Shown here one piece after another: positions 34,851-42,916 of a stretch of DNA of 64,000 nt. This stretch comes from Pseudoflavonifractor phocaeensis. Lineage in GTDB: Bacteria > Bacillota > Clostridia > Oscillospirales > Oscillospiraceae. The stretch is taken from contig NZ_JACLZC010000007.1 in the NCBI RefSeq assembly GCF_016901735.1, forward strand, positions 1 to 64,000, in the 5' to 3' direction. A program made the translations under genes and the position numbers. Position 1 is the first letter of the stretch, and every line of letters begins with the position of its first letter. The notes beneath the pieces are model-generated. The model had not been told where the DNA came from, ran no database searches, and saw only the letters and a program-made list of their open reading frames with translations.

Positions 34851-35987
34851 TTATGGCGCGGCGATGGAGGCAACGGCCCGGACGGCAGCGTCGATCTCCT
34901 CCTCGGTATTGAACCAGGAGAAGCTGAAGCGTACCGCGCCCTGCCGGGTGGTGCCCAGGGCCTGGTGCATCCGGGGGGCGCAATGGGCGCCGGGACGGGT
35001 GGCGATGTTGTACGCCTGGCTGAGCAGGTCGGACACCTCGCCCGAGTCCAGGTCCCCAATGTTGAGGGATACGATGGCCGCCCGGTGGGGCTGGGAAAAG
35101 TCCCCGTAGACGGTGACGCCGGGCAGAGGGGAGACCCCCTCATAAAAGCGGCGCATCAGGTCCTGTTCCCGCCGGGCGATGGTCTCCACGCCGGTCTCCG
35201 CGATAAAATCCAGGGCGGCGGAGAGACCCATGATACCGTGGCTGTTCAGGGTGCCCGCCTCCAGCCGGGTGGGGTATTCCTCCGGCTGTTCTTTGCGGTA
35301 GGACTGCACCCCCGAGCCCCCCACCTTCCATGGGCGGATCTCCACCCCGGGACGGATGCACAGTCCCCCGGTGCCCTGAGGACCCATCAGGCCCTTGTGG
35401 CCGGTAAAACAGAGGATGTCGATGCCCATTTCCCCCATATGGATGGGCACGGCGCCGGCGGTCTGGGAGGCGTCCACCAGAAAAAGGAGGCCGTGGGCTC
35501 TGGCGATGGCGCCCACCCGGGCCACGTCCACCAGGTTTCCCGTCAGGTTGGAGGCGTGGGTACAAATGATGGCTTTGGTCTCGGGGCGGATGAGGGCGGA
35601 GAAGGCGGACAGGTCTGGCCGGCCCTGCCGGTCGGCCGGCACGAAGCTGACCGAGACGCCGTGCCGCTCCAGCCGGTAGAGGGGGCGGAGGACGGAGTTA
35701 TGCTCCAGGTCGGTGGAGATCACATGGTCGCCGGGGGACAGGATGCCGTGGATGGCGATATTCAGCGCCTCGGTGGCGTTGCAGGTAAAGACCACATGGT
35801 CGGGCCGTGGACAGCCAAAGAGGCGGGCCAGCTTACAGCGGGCGTCGTAGACCGCCCGGGCGGCCTGCAAGGCGCTGCCGTGCGCCCCCCGGGAGGCGTT
35901 GCCCATGGTGGTCATAGCCTGCACCACCGCCTCGATGACCTGGGGCGGCTTTTGCCGGGTGGTGGCGGCGTTGTCCAAGTAGATCAC
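34851..35987 (-). CDS. Cysteine desulfurase family PLP enzyme
   Basis: This 378-residue class V aminotransferase-fold enzyme begins IYLDNAATTRQKPPQVIEAV. The PLP-binding Lys is in CFTGHKGLMGPQGTGGL, and HEHN-like phosphate contacts occur at ISTDLEHNSVLR. It probably removes sulfur or selenium from cysteine or selenocysteine as a protein persulfide. Because YedF and DUF3343 lie upstream in the same operon, selenium or sulfur transfer rather than general Fe-S assembly is likely. It is the last gene of the operon. Confidence 0.87.
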   Translation of the reverse strand: MIYLDNAATTRQKPPQVIEAVVQAMTTMGNASRGAHGSALQAARAVYDARCKLARLFGCPRPDHVVFTCNATEALNIAIHGILSPGDHVISTDLEHNSVLRPLYRLERHGVSVSFVPADRQGRPDLSAFSALIRPETKAIICTHASNLTGNLVDVARVGAIARAHGLLFLVDASQTAGAVPIHMGEMGIDILCFTGHKGLMGPQGTGGLCIRPGVEIRPWKVGGSGVQSYRKEQPEEYPTRLEAGTLNSHGIMGLSAALDFIAETGVETIARREQDLMRRFYEGVSPLPGVTVYGDFSQPHRAAIVSLNIGDLDSGEVSDLLSQAYNIATRPGAHCAPRMHQALGTTRQGAVRFSFSWFNTEEEIDAAVRAVASIAAP

Positions 35988-36014
35988 AGGGCGTTCAGCT
36001 CCTTTTGGTTTGGA

Positions 36015-36257
36015 TTAGACCCACAGCTCCAACACCCGGACCTCCTGCCAGTGGAGGCCCGCCTGGGACATGGCGTCGGTCAGGTGGGCCTGGGCGTCCA
36101 CGGGGGCCTTCCAGGCCAGGCCGCAGCCGGCGCTGATCTCCCGGGGCACCGGGATGAGACGGCCGGGCAGCTGGTTTTCCGCGCACATACGCTCCATGCC
36201 CATGGCGTCGGTGGTGGTGGGGAAGGTGACGATGAGGGCCGGTTTTTTCTCCCGCAT
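36015..36257 (-). CDS. DUF3343 small protein
   Basis: This 80-residue protein (KPALIVTFPTTTDAMGMERM, then LIPVPREISAGCGLAWKAP) matches the DUF3343 pattern. That family is regularly found beside yedF and a cysteine desulfurase in selenium-using Clostridia. The conserved SAGCGLAW Cys could carry a persulfide or selenide. Function is otherwise unknown. Gaps to its neighbours are 9 bp and 27 bp, so it is co-transcribed. Confidence 0.8.
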   Translation of the reverse strand: MREKKPALIVTFPTTTDAMGMERMCAENQLPGRLIPVPREISAGCGLAWKAPVDAQAHLTDAMSQAGLHWQEVRVLELWV

Positions 36258-36266
36258 GGCGCTGCC

Positions 36267-36887
36267 TCAGGGCCGGACGACCCGGCCGGCGGCGCTCAGC
36301 TTTTCCACGATGTCGTACATATTGGTGACACCGCCCACCGCCAGCTTGTCGCTCAGGCCGTAGTAGTTCAGGCAGGTGCCGCAGGTGAGGATCTCCACCC
36401 CCTGGGCCTCCAGGCTCTTCAAATCGTCCAGGGAGGCGGAGCCCTCAGTGGTCAGCTTGGCGCCGCCGTTGTAGAAAAGGACGGTTTTGGGCAGGGTGTC
36501 CTGCTGGGTGAGGGCGAAGAGGAAGCTTTTCATCAAAGCGGCCCCTAGCTCGTCGCTGCCGGTGCCCATGCAGGGTGAGGAGACGGCCACCACGGTATCG
36601 TTCCGGCTGCCGCCGGGCACCGGGCAGGTCTCCTCCCCGCCGGGGGCCGTCTCAGGCGCGGGGGCGTCCCCCACCTCGATCACCACCCGGAAGGAGCTTT
36701 CCCCCAGCTTTTCCGATTTGACTCCGTAGCCGTTGTTGTTGGCCATCCGGGTCAGATTCTGCACGGCCACCTCGTTGTCCACCAGGGTCTCCACCGTGCC
36801 GGGGCCGTTGAGCTCCTTGATGGCGTTCTTGGTCTTGACGACCGGAATGGGGCAGGGGTCCCCCATGGCGTTTACCTGTTTGTACAT
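36267..36887 (-). CDS. yedF: YedF, selenium-metabolism sulfurtransferase-like protein
   Basis: This 206-residue protein fuses two domains. Residues 1-75 are TusA-like with the CPxP motif (AMGDPCPIPVVKTKNAI), where the Cys accepts sulfur or selenium. Residues 95-206 are DsrE-like, with SSPCMGTGSDELG and GVEILTCGTCLNYYGL. YedF is a recognised genomic marker of selenium use, although its exact reaction is not established. It sits between DUF3343 and the activase gene. No selenoprotein with an obvious SECIS was recognised in this window, so its client is elsewhere or is the neighbouring Fe-S dehydratase system. Confidence 0.88.
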   Translation of the reverse strand: MYKQVNAMGDPCPIPVVKTKNAIKELNGPGTVETLVDNEVAVQNLTRMANNNGYGVKSEKLGESSFRVVIEVGDAPAPETAPGGEETCPVPGGSRNDTVVAVSSPCMGTGSDELGAALMKSFLFALTQQDTLPKTVLFYNGGAKLTTEGSASLDDLKSLEAQGVEILTCGTCLNYYGLSDKLAVGGVTNMYDIVEKLSAAGRVVRP

Positions 36888-36900
36888 AGCGATGTTCCTC

Positions 36901-37668
36901 CTATTTTTTCGTTCCCTTGGCGATGAGGGCCGCGCCCAGCGCGCCGGCGTACCGGCCCAGGGGATGGGTGTGGACGGGCTGCCTGAGCGTTTGGGCGAGG
37001 CGGTCCACCAGATAGGGGCTGTCGCACAGCCCGCCGGTGAGGAGCACCTCTCCCGTTATGGTGTGCCGGGCGCACAGTCCGGCCACCTTGCCCACCACCG
37101 AATCCACCACCCCGGCGGCGATATCCTCCCGGCGCTCACCCGCGCCGATGTGACTGATGACCTCGCTCTCGGCAAAGACGGTACACATGGAGCTGATGGC
37201 CAGCGGCGTGCCGGCTTCCGCCAGAGTGAAGAGCTCCGGCAGGTCCACCCCCAGGCGGTTGGCCATGATCTCCAAAAACTTTCCCGTCCCGGCGGAGCAT
37301 TTGTCGTTCATGAGAAAGCTGGTGGGCATACCGTTTTCCACCGAAATGACCTTGGTGTCCTGGCCGCCGATGTCCACAATGGTGCAGGAACGCCCCAGCA
37401 GATGGAAGCCGCCCCGGCCGTGGCAGGTGATCTCGGTGACGGTTTTGTGGGCGTAGTCCACCGCAACCCGGCCGTAGCCGGTGGCCACCACCCGCAGGCT
37501 GTGTTCCACCGGGTAACCGTTGGCAGCCAGCCGGGCGGCGATTTCACGGGCGGTCTCTTTGCTGCTCCAGCCGGTGGGGAGGACGAAATGGTCCTCCATG
37601 CCCGCCTCGCCCAGCACCACCACCTTGGAGGCGGTGGAGCCGATGTCGATGCCGGTAAAGTAGCTCAT
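36901..37668 (-). CDS. 2-hydroxyacyl-CoA dehydratase-type activase (double-cubane protein reductase, YjiL-like)
   Basis: This 255-residue ASKHA-fold ATPase (BcrA/D, BadF/G, HgdC family) begins YFTGIDIGSTASKVVVLGEA. Its dimer-bridging [4Fe-4S] ligands should be the Cys of FLMNDKCSAGTGKFLE and of SSMCTVFAESE. TIVDIGGQDTKVIS is the adenosine/phosphate loop. Such proteins use ATP hydrolysis to push an electron at very low potential into a partner Fe-S enzyme. It overlaps the downstream-partner gene at 37665 by 4 bp. The pair resembles E. coli YjiL/YjiM rather than a two-subunit dehydratase. Confidence 0.87.
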   Translation of the reverse strand: MSYFTGIDIGSTASKVVVLGEAGMEDHFVLPTGWSSKETAREIAARLAANGYPVEHSLRVVATGYGRVAVDYAHKTVTEITCHGRGGFHLLGRSCTIVDIGGQDTKVISVENGMPTSFLMNDKCSAGTGKFLEIMANRLGVDLPELFTLAEAGTPLAISSMCTVFAESEVISHIGAGERREDIAAGVVDSVVGKVAGLCARHTITGEVLLTGGLCDSPYLVDRLAQTLRQPVHTHPLGRYAGALGAALIAKGTKK

Positions 37669-38840
37669 TTGTCGATGGTCTCCAGGAAAGCGGCCAGCCG
37701 GGTGTTGATCTGGCCCTTGTCGGACTGGGAGTAGTCGGTCTCGATGTTCAGATAGGGGAGCCCCTTCTCCTGGGTGACGAACCGGCGGATAAAGAAGGCC
37801 TCCACATCGTAAGTATGACAGGATTGGAGGACGATTTCAATGACTCCGTCCACCTTGTAGTCGTCGATCATCTGGCCGATGTAGTCCCGGCGGCTCTCGT
37901 TGGGGCTCATCACTGAGCAGTTGATGCTGAGGTATTTCCGGGCGAGGGCGTCGTATACGTCGGGATTGGACGCGTCCACCGGCTCCACCTTTTCCCGGAT
38001 GCCGTTGCAGGTGTCGAAGGCCACCACGTCGGCCCCCAGTTCCTCCACGGCCCGGATGATCTTCTCCCGCACGCCGGCGTTGGGGCATCCGGTGACCAGC
38101 AGCCGAGGCCGGTGAGAGGGAGTCTTGTCCGGTCTGGCCTCCCACTGGGCCAGCACCTCGGCAATGCGCTGTTCCACCCCGTCGCACCGCTCCTCCAGGT
38201 CGAAGGAGAAGCTGCCCGCATCGATACGGGTGCCCATCTCGTAGCCGCTCATGGGGGCAGGGTCCAACTTGCCCAGCTCCAGATAGCGGCGCATCACGTC
38301 CCGCTCCCGGTTTTTCCGGCGGATGGCGGACCGGATGTCCTCCTCCGTGATGGTGATGCCGTAAAATTCCTCCAGTTTCTTCTGGAAGGAGATGATCTCA
38401 TTGCGCCAAAAGGCCAGGGCGGAGGCGTCCCGGCTGTGGGGGAGCTGCATCACATAGGTGTCCTTGATCTCGTGGAGCAGCTCGAACATCTTCTTTTTGC
38501 CGTCGCAGGTGGTCTCGCCCACCACAAAGTCGGAGAAATAGAAGTAGGGACAGGTATCGGTGAGGGCAAAGCCGTAGCTGGCCTTGATGAGGGGACAGAG
38601 ATTGCGGGGCAGGTTGGCCTCGGCGGCGGGGATGGGCTCGTCGGTAAAGGCGCACAGTCCCACCGGCAGCGCGCCGGCGGCGTATACCAGCTCGGTGGGC
38701 ACAAAGGAGCAGAACAGGCCCACCACCCGGGCGCCCTGTTCCTTCAGGGCTTTCATGCGCAGAAAGCCCGCCCGCCGGGCCTCGCCGTAGGTCTCAAAAT
38801 CGGCGGGCAGCTGGATCTTGGTCGCTTCCATTTCAGACAT
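37665..38840 (-). CDS. Double-cubane cluster protein of the 2-hydroxyacyl-CoA dehydratase family (YjiM-like)
   Basis: This 391-residue protein is a single-gene relative of HgdB/BcrBC. It has RVVGLFCSFVPTELVYAAGA at the N-terminus, NLCPLIKASYGFALTDTCPY with cluster Cys, and late IVLQSCHTYDVEAFFIRRFV. Because no second subunit is encoded, it most likely matches the homodimeric double-cubane cluster proteins, which can reduce small molecules with ATP-driven electrons. The natural substrate is unknown. It is the first gene of the operon, preceded by AGAAGGAG, and its association with YedF/DUF3343 suggests a selenium- or sulfur-linked role. Confidence 0.85.
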   Translation of the reverse strand: MSEMEATKIQLPADFETYGEARRAGFLRMKALKEQGARVVGLFCSFVPTELVYAAGALPVGLCAFTDEPIPAAEANLPRNLCPLIKASYGFALTDTCPYFYFSDFVVGETTCDGKKKMFELLHEIKDTYVMQLPHSRDASALAFWRNEIISFQKKLEEFYGITITEEDIRSAIRRKNRERDVMRRYLELGKLDPAPMSGYEMGTRIDAGSFSFDLEERCDGVEQRIAEVLAQWEARPDKTPSHRPRLLVTGCPNAGVREKIIRAVEELGADVVAFDTCNGIREKVEPVDASNPDVYDALARKYLSINCSVMSPNESRRDYIGQMIDDYKVDGVIEIVLQSCHTYDVEAFFIRRFVTQEKGLPYLNIETDYSQSDKGQINTRLAAFLETIDK

Positions 38841-38888
38841 CTCCTTCTATATATTCTATAAAATTTTTAGGCAACCTTTTTTATTATT

Positions 38889-38917
38889 AGTATAGCAAAG
38901 AATGGAAGCCGTGTAAA
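38889..38917 (-). promoter_or_regulatory. Promoter of the double-cubane / YedF operon
   Basis: Minus strand TTTACA, 17 bp, TATACT, ending about 49 bp before the first ATG. The leader between is AT-rich. Confidence 0.6.
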
Positions 38918-38979
38918 ATCGCATCTTTGTATAAGTTCAATCGGTCTGATAGAAAAAAACAATAGGCGCGGCAGAGGAA

Positions 38980-39019
38980 AAGCCGCCGTCCCCACCCGTA
39001 GGCGCGGAGACGGCGGCTT
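38980..39019 (-). terminator. Terminator of the beta-galactosidase gene
   Basis: AAGCCGCCGTC (38980-38990) pairs with GACGGCGGCTT (39009-39019), 5 bp after the GH42 stop on the minus strand. TTTTCC follows on minus and GTTTTTA on plus. Confidence 0.7.
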
Positions 39020-39023
39020 GTTT

Positions 39024-40961
39024 TTACAGCGGAAGGACCTTGACCTGGAAGGGGGAGAGGGCTTCGCCCAGGGCCCGTACGGCGGTTTCGTTGTGGTTGA
39101 GGAGGATACGCACCTGGCTGCCGGTCGTACCCCGCACCACCGCTTCCACACCCTCGGGCAGCGCCAGACGCTCAAGTCCGGCCCGTTCCATGGCCTGGCC
39201 CAGGACCTGGTCCAGAGTGGCCTGGTCGGGCGTAGTGCCCAGATAGTAGGCCGCGCCCCGGCCGTAGGAATTGCGGGTGATGGCGGCATACCGGCGATAA
39301 AAGGGGTCGTCGTAGCGCCACAGGACCTGGGCGCTCTGGGGGACGATCATGTCCCGGAAAATACCGGCGGTGCCGGCGCCGGTCTCGCCTGCGATGGGGA
39401 TGCAGTCGTATGCCTGGACGCTTTCGGTCTCCTCCACATAAAGCCCCAGCAGGTCGCCGCAGTCCACAGGGATGGTCTTGCCAAAGACCAGGTTGTTGTC
39501 CCGGTCCTTGACGGCGGTGCGATAGGTGACCACGGCCACGCCGCCGGCGGCCACATAGTTCTTCAGCCGGGCGGTAAACGTCGGGTCGGTGACAATCATA
39601 TTGGGAACGATCACCAGCTTATACCGGGAAAAATCCCGGCTGGCGGGAATCACGTCCACGCTCTGCCCGGCCCGGAAGAGGACGCCGTGGAGGCGCTTCA
39701 TCTCGGCCTCGCAGTCCAGCAGGATACTCTGCCGCTGGATGCGGAAGGAGGCCAGGGAGTCGTAATCGTAGAGAATGGCGGCGCCGCTGTGGACGGGAGT
39801 GGTCAGGACCTGCTCATAGGGGCGGACCTCCTGAAAAAAGCGCTGGACCTCGAAGAAGCGGCGGCGGGGGACGTTGTCCGCGTCCAGAATGCCGTAGCAG
39901 AACTGCTCGGCCCCTTTGGCGGCCCCCCGGTAGCGGAAGTAGAGGAGCCCTTCGCAGCCGTGGGCCATGCCCTGCCAGCTCCACAGCTTGGCCTGGCCGG
40001 GCCGGGGCAGGAAGCCGGTGATGTCGTGGCCCTGGGCGCCCATGATGGCCTCGGTGATCCAGAAGTTTTCCCCCTTCAAGCCCCGGATGTAGTCCAGGCC
40101 GAAGGCGATTTCACTGGGGGAGAGGGGCTCCTTCTGTCCGCCCCAGACGGGGTAGTTGTTATAGGCCACCCGGTCCAGCGTCTGGGCCACGGCGGCGTAA
40201 TCCGCGTGCTTGCCCAGCCCGCCGCCGGGAAAGTCGTGCATCACCACCGCATGGGGGATGATCTCTTTGAGCAGCCTGGACTGGAAGGCGGCAAAATCCC
40301 GGAGTTTATAGCTGCAAAAGCGCTCCCAGTCCAGGCGCAGAGCGGGGTTGTGGGTGGTGATGGTGGGCGTGGGCAGGGGGATTTCTTCAAAGCCGTTGTA
40401 CTCCTGGCTCCAGAAGGCGGTGCCGTAGGTCTCGTTGAGGGCGTGGATGTCCCCGCCGAATTTATGGCGGAGAAAGTCCTGGAACGCGGCGCGGCACCGG
40501 GGGCACCAGCACAGGTCGCTCCCTTCGTGGCCCAGTTCGTTGTCGATCTGCCAGGCCATGATGGCCGTTTCGTCCTTGTAATGGCGGGCCAGGGCGGTGA
40601 TGATCTTGGCGCAGTGCTCCCGGTAGGGGACGCTGCTGTAACAGGCCACATGGCGTCCGCCGAAGGCTCTGGGCGCTCCGTTGTCGAACTGGGAGAGAAT
40701 GTCGGGATGCTTGCGGATGAGCCAGGCGGGCGGGGCGGCGGTGGGAGTGCCGAAGATGACCTGGAGCCCCTTCTCCCTGGCCATGGCGATGACGGCGTCA
40801 AAGTAGGAAAAGTCGAACCGCCCTTCCTCCGGCTCCATCCGGTGCCAGGCAAATTCCCCGATGCGGATCACGTTGCATCCCAGCTCCAGGATGCGGTCCA
40901 TATCCGCCTCCAGCATGGAGGGGTCCCATTGTTCTGGGTAGTAATCAACGCCTAAAAGCAT
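39024..40961 (-). CDS. Beta-galactosidase, glycoside hydrolase family 42
   Basis: This 645-residue enzyme hydrolyses terminal beta-galactosides. It begins LLGVDYYPEQWDPSMLEADM. The acid/base Glu is in AWQIDNELGHEG (about residue 142) and the likely nucleophile in NFWITEAIMGAQG (about 302). Cys of HVACYSS and the DLCWCPRC cluster match the family's zinc-binding cysteines. A trimerisation domain and a small C-terminal beta domain complete the normal length. No signal peptide is present, so the substrate is imported first, but no sugar transporter is adjacent. It lies downstream of a LacI regulator with its own promoter. Confidence 0.93.
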   Translation of the reverse strand: MLLGVDYYPEQWDPSMLEADMDRILELGCNVIRIGEFAWHRMEPEEGRFDFSYFDAVIAMAREKGLQVIFGTPTAAPPAWLIRKHPDILSQFDNGAPRAFGGRHVACYSSVPYREHCAKIITALARHYKDETAIMAWQIDNELGHEGSDLCWCPRCRAAFQDFLRHKFGGDIHALNETYGTAFWSQEYNGFEEIPLPTPTITTHNPALRLDWERFCSYKLRDFAAFQSRLLKEIIPHAVVMHDFPGGGLGKHADYAAVAQTLDRVAYNNYPVWGGQKEPLSPSEIAFGLDYIRGLKGENFWITEAIMGAQGHDITGFLPRPGQAKLWSWQGMAHGCEGLLYFRYRGAAKGAEQFCYGILDADNVPRRRFFEVQRFFQEVRPYEQVLTTPVHSGAAILYDYDSLASFRIQRQSILLDCEAEMKRLHGVLFRAGQSVDVIPASRDFSRYKLVIVPNMIVTDPTFTARLKNYVAAGGVAVVTYRTAVKDRDNNLVFGKTIPVDCGDLLGLYVEETESVQAYDCIPIAGETGAGTAGIFRDMIVPQSAQVLWRYDDPFYRRYAAITRNSYGRGAAYYLGTTPDQATLDQVLGQAMERAGLERLALPEGVEAVVRGTTGSQVRILLNHNETAVRALGEALSPFQVKVLPL

Positions 40962-41055
40962 AAAAAATCCTCCTTTTTACAGAGCCGGAGCTGCTTCTCC
41001 GGCCTTTGGGGCCGTCCTGCCGTGAAGCGCCGCGGAGCGGCTGTCTGCTGAGGTA

Positions 41056-41084
41056 ATGCTAACAAAAATTCCGTAAAATTTCAA
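41056..41084 (-). promoter_or_regulatory. Promoter of the beta-galactosidase gene
   Basis: Minus strand TTGAAA, 17 bp, TAGCAT with an upstream TG (extended -10). It lies about 95 bp before the GH42 ATG. AT-rich sequence with two TTTTTAC copies at about 41101-41120 could hold the LacI operator, but no clear palindrome was found. Confidence 0.5.
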
Positions 41085-41142
41085 GAAAAATAGCTCATTA
41101 TTTTTACTAAAGTTTTTACGCAAATTTTGGCGGAGCGTTGAC

Positions 41143-41170
41143 AAAAAAGCCGCAGCGTCACAGCTGCGGC
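41143..41170 (-). terminator. Terminator of the LacI regulator gene
   Basis: GCCGCAGC (41149-41156) and GCTGCGGC (41163-41170) form a perfect stem. On the minus strand six T follow. It separates the regulator transcript from that of GH42. Confidence 0.85.
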
Positions 41171-41184
41171 GTGAGGGAGCGTAT

Positions 41185-42210
41185 TCAGGCTCTGGGCGGA
41201 CAGACGCTGCCCCGGTCCACATAGACGCAGGGGACCACCGTTTTGAAGGGATGCTCCGTGCCCGACCGGGAGAGCTGCATGGAGGTAACGGCGGCCACGG
41301 CCAGCTCATGCTGCAAAACCCGGATAGCGGTGAGGGGAGGAGTGGCGTTTTGGGAGAGGGGGGTATCATTGAAGGCGATGACGCTGATGTGGCCGGGGAT
41401 GGACAGACCCGCCTCGTCCAGGGCCCGGAGGGCGCCCTGCACCATGGCGTCGGAGGAGAGGAAGAGGGCGGTGGGGAGCGTTTCCCACTGGGACAGGGCC
41501 TGCCGGAGGACCTGATAGGCAGAGGGGGAGTTCATCTCGCAGTCCAGCACCAGATCGGGACAGTAGCATCCCGCATCCTGCAAGTGATGGCGGAAATAGT
41601 AGAGGCGGGGGTCCAATTGCAGGTCGTGGGTCTCCTGAAGGGTAAAGTGGCTGCCCAAAAAGGAGATGCGCCGGTGTCCCGCCTCCAGCAGATGGGTGAG
41701 CGTCTGGCGCAGGCCCAGATGAAAATTGGGTACGGCGGAAAAATAGCGCTCGTCGTCCGGCGTAGAGTCCACAAAAACGATGTGCTGGGTCAGGCGCTGG
41801 AAGCTGTGGATTTCTTGCTTGGTAAAGCTGCCGATGGCAAAAATACCGTCCAGGGGCCGGTCGCCCTGGGGAACAAAGCAGCCCTGACTGTTTCGGAAGA
41901 GTGGGGTGGTCTCCATCCCCTGGGAGAAGCAGACCTGCTCCAGGGCGTTTTTCATATACAGGTAGTAGGGGTCCTGGAGCACCTGCTCAGACTCAAACAT
42001 TTGGGCAATGCCCATACGCAGGGCGGCGGTGTGTTCCCCCTCGCCCCGGGAGCGGCTGCGTACCGTCCTATAACCCAGCGCCTTGGCGGCGTCCAGGATT
42101 TTTTGCTGGGTCTGGGGGGTGACGCTGATGCTCCCGTCCTGGTTGAGGACCCGGGAGATGGTGGAAATGGAAATGCCGGTGGCGGCGGCGATGTCTTTCA
42201 GCGTGGCCAT
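41185..42210 (-). CDS. LacI-family transcriptional regulator
   Basis: This 341-residue regulator has the LacI helix-turn-helix and hinge at the N-terminus: MATLKDIAAATGISISTISR, then VLNQDGSISVTPQTQQKILD. A periplasmic-binding-protein-like sugar domain follows (HRRISFLGSHFTLQ, ALFLSSDAMVQGALRALDEAG, ISVIAFNDTPLSQ). The ATG at 42210 follows AGGTGAG; 15 further in-frame residues upstream are not family-like. It most probably represses the GH42 gene directly downstream, with a galactoside inducer by inference. Confidence 0.9.
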   Translation of the reverse strand: MATLKDIAAATGISISTISRVLNQDGSISVTPQTQQKILDAAKALGYRTVRSRSRGEGEHTAALRMGIAQMFESEQVLQDPYYLYMKNALEQVCFSQGMETTPLFRNSQGCFVPQGDRPLDGIFAIGSFTKQEIHSFQRLTQHIVFVDSTPDDERYFSAVPNFHLGLRQTLTHLLEAGHRRISFLGSHFTLQETHDLQLDPRLYYFRHHLQDAGCYCPDLVLDCEMNSPSAYQVLRQALSQWETLPTALFLSSDAMVQGALRALDEAGLSIPGHISVIAFNDTPLSQNATPPLTAIRVLQHELAVAAVTSMQLSRSGTEHPFKTVVPCVYVDRGSVCPPRA

Positions 42211-42244
42211 AGGTCTCACCTGCCTCGGAAAACTGTTTGAGAAA

Positions 42245-42273
42245 ATTATACGCAAAAAAAGGGAAAAAGTCCA
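42245..42273 (-). promoter_or_regulatory. Promoter of the LacI gene embedded in a terminator
   Basis: Minus strand TGGACT, 17 bp, TATAAT. The -35 hexamer lies inside the right arm of the terminator at 42254-42293, and the spacer contains its T run. Confidence 0.5.
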
Positions 42274-42293
42274 GCCCAGGCTGGACTTTTTCC
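42254..42293 (-). terminator. Strong terminator downstream of the lipoprotein gene
   Basis: GGAAAAAGTCCAGCC (42262-42276) and GGCTGGACTTTTTCC (42279-42293) form a perfect 15-bp stem with a 2-nt centre. CTTTTTTTG follows on the minus strand. Between it and 42381 no gene is seen. Confidence 0.85.
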
Positions 42294-42381
42294 ACGGGCC
42301 ACCAATGGCGGCTGAAGCCGTATAGTTGTTCTGCGCGCTTCACAGACAGCCCTTTGGAGCCCACCACTGTGGGCCGCCAGG

Positions 42382-42870
42382 CTATCCCTCCATGTCCTTG
42401 GTCAGCGCCAGGCCCTGGGACCCGACGGAGAGCGCGCCGTCTTTCAGGGAGATAAAGGGGGAGAATTCCACCTGCTCCTCCCGGTAGGTCAGGCGGATGG
42501 TGGCGTCGGGAAAAATATCGCTTGCATTGCACTGGAGCACGAAGGGCTGGCAGTCGGGGGCCTCATAGAGCAAAACCGGCGGTCCGCCCTCGATGTCGTT
42601 GCGGTACAGGGCCACTTCCATGCCGTCGTATCTGGGAATGACCAGGTAGTAATCCCCGTCGGAGAGATAGTGGATAGGCAGCGGTTCCCCGTCCAGATAT
42701 CGCGCCGCGTAGTAGTCCAGCTCGGTTGTCTGCTGATAGCCCAAATAGGCCACGGCATAGGATTGCCCCTCCTCAAAGGGGATGGCGTTCCGATGGCTGG
42801 CCTGGGGCTGGCATCCGCTCAAAAGCCCCAGGCAGACCAGAACGCAGAGCGTATGACCTATGGTTCCCAT
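42382..42870 (-). CDS. Small predicted lipoprotein, function unknown
   Basis: This 162-residue protein has a hydrophobic signal segment ending in the lipobox LLSGC (Cys about residue 20), so it should be lipid-anchored outside the membrane. The remainder alternates short beta strands (YYLVIPRYDGMEVALYRND, PPVLLYEAPDCQPFVLQ), suggesting a compact beta fold. No family is recognised. It lies 46 bp after the GntR gene on the same strand with no promoter evident between, so the two may share a transcript. A strong terminator follows. Confidence 0.65.
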   Translation of the reverse strand: MGTIGHTLCVLVCLGLLSGCQPQASHRNAIPFEEGQSYAVAYLGYQQTTELDYYAARYLDGEPLPIHYLSDGDYYLVIPRYDGMEVALYRNDIEGGPPVLLYEAPDCQPFVLQCNASDIFPDATIRLTYREEQVEFSPFISLKDGALSVGSQGLALTKDMEG

Positions 42871-42916
42871 GCGTTTTCTCCCCCGGCCGCAAAAGCCTAT
42901 GTTTCGCTTCGGATGT

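Noticed and set aside
36267-38840. Selenocysteine (in-frame TGA) in the YedF/double-cubane operon
   Set aside because: All genes read through without internal TGA and overlap or abut normally; no SECIS-like hairpin was recognised.
39018-40955. Open frame of 645 codons on the plus strand opposite the GH42 gene
   Set aside because: Almost the exact mirror of GH42, which has both catalytic Glu residues and the zinc Cys cluster.
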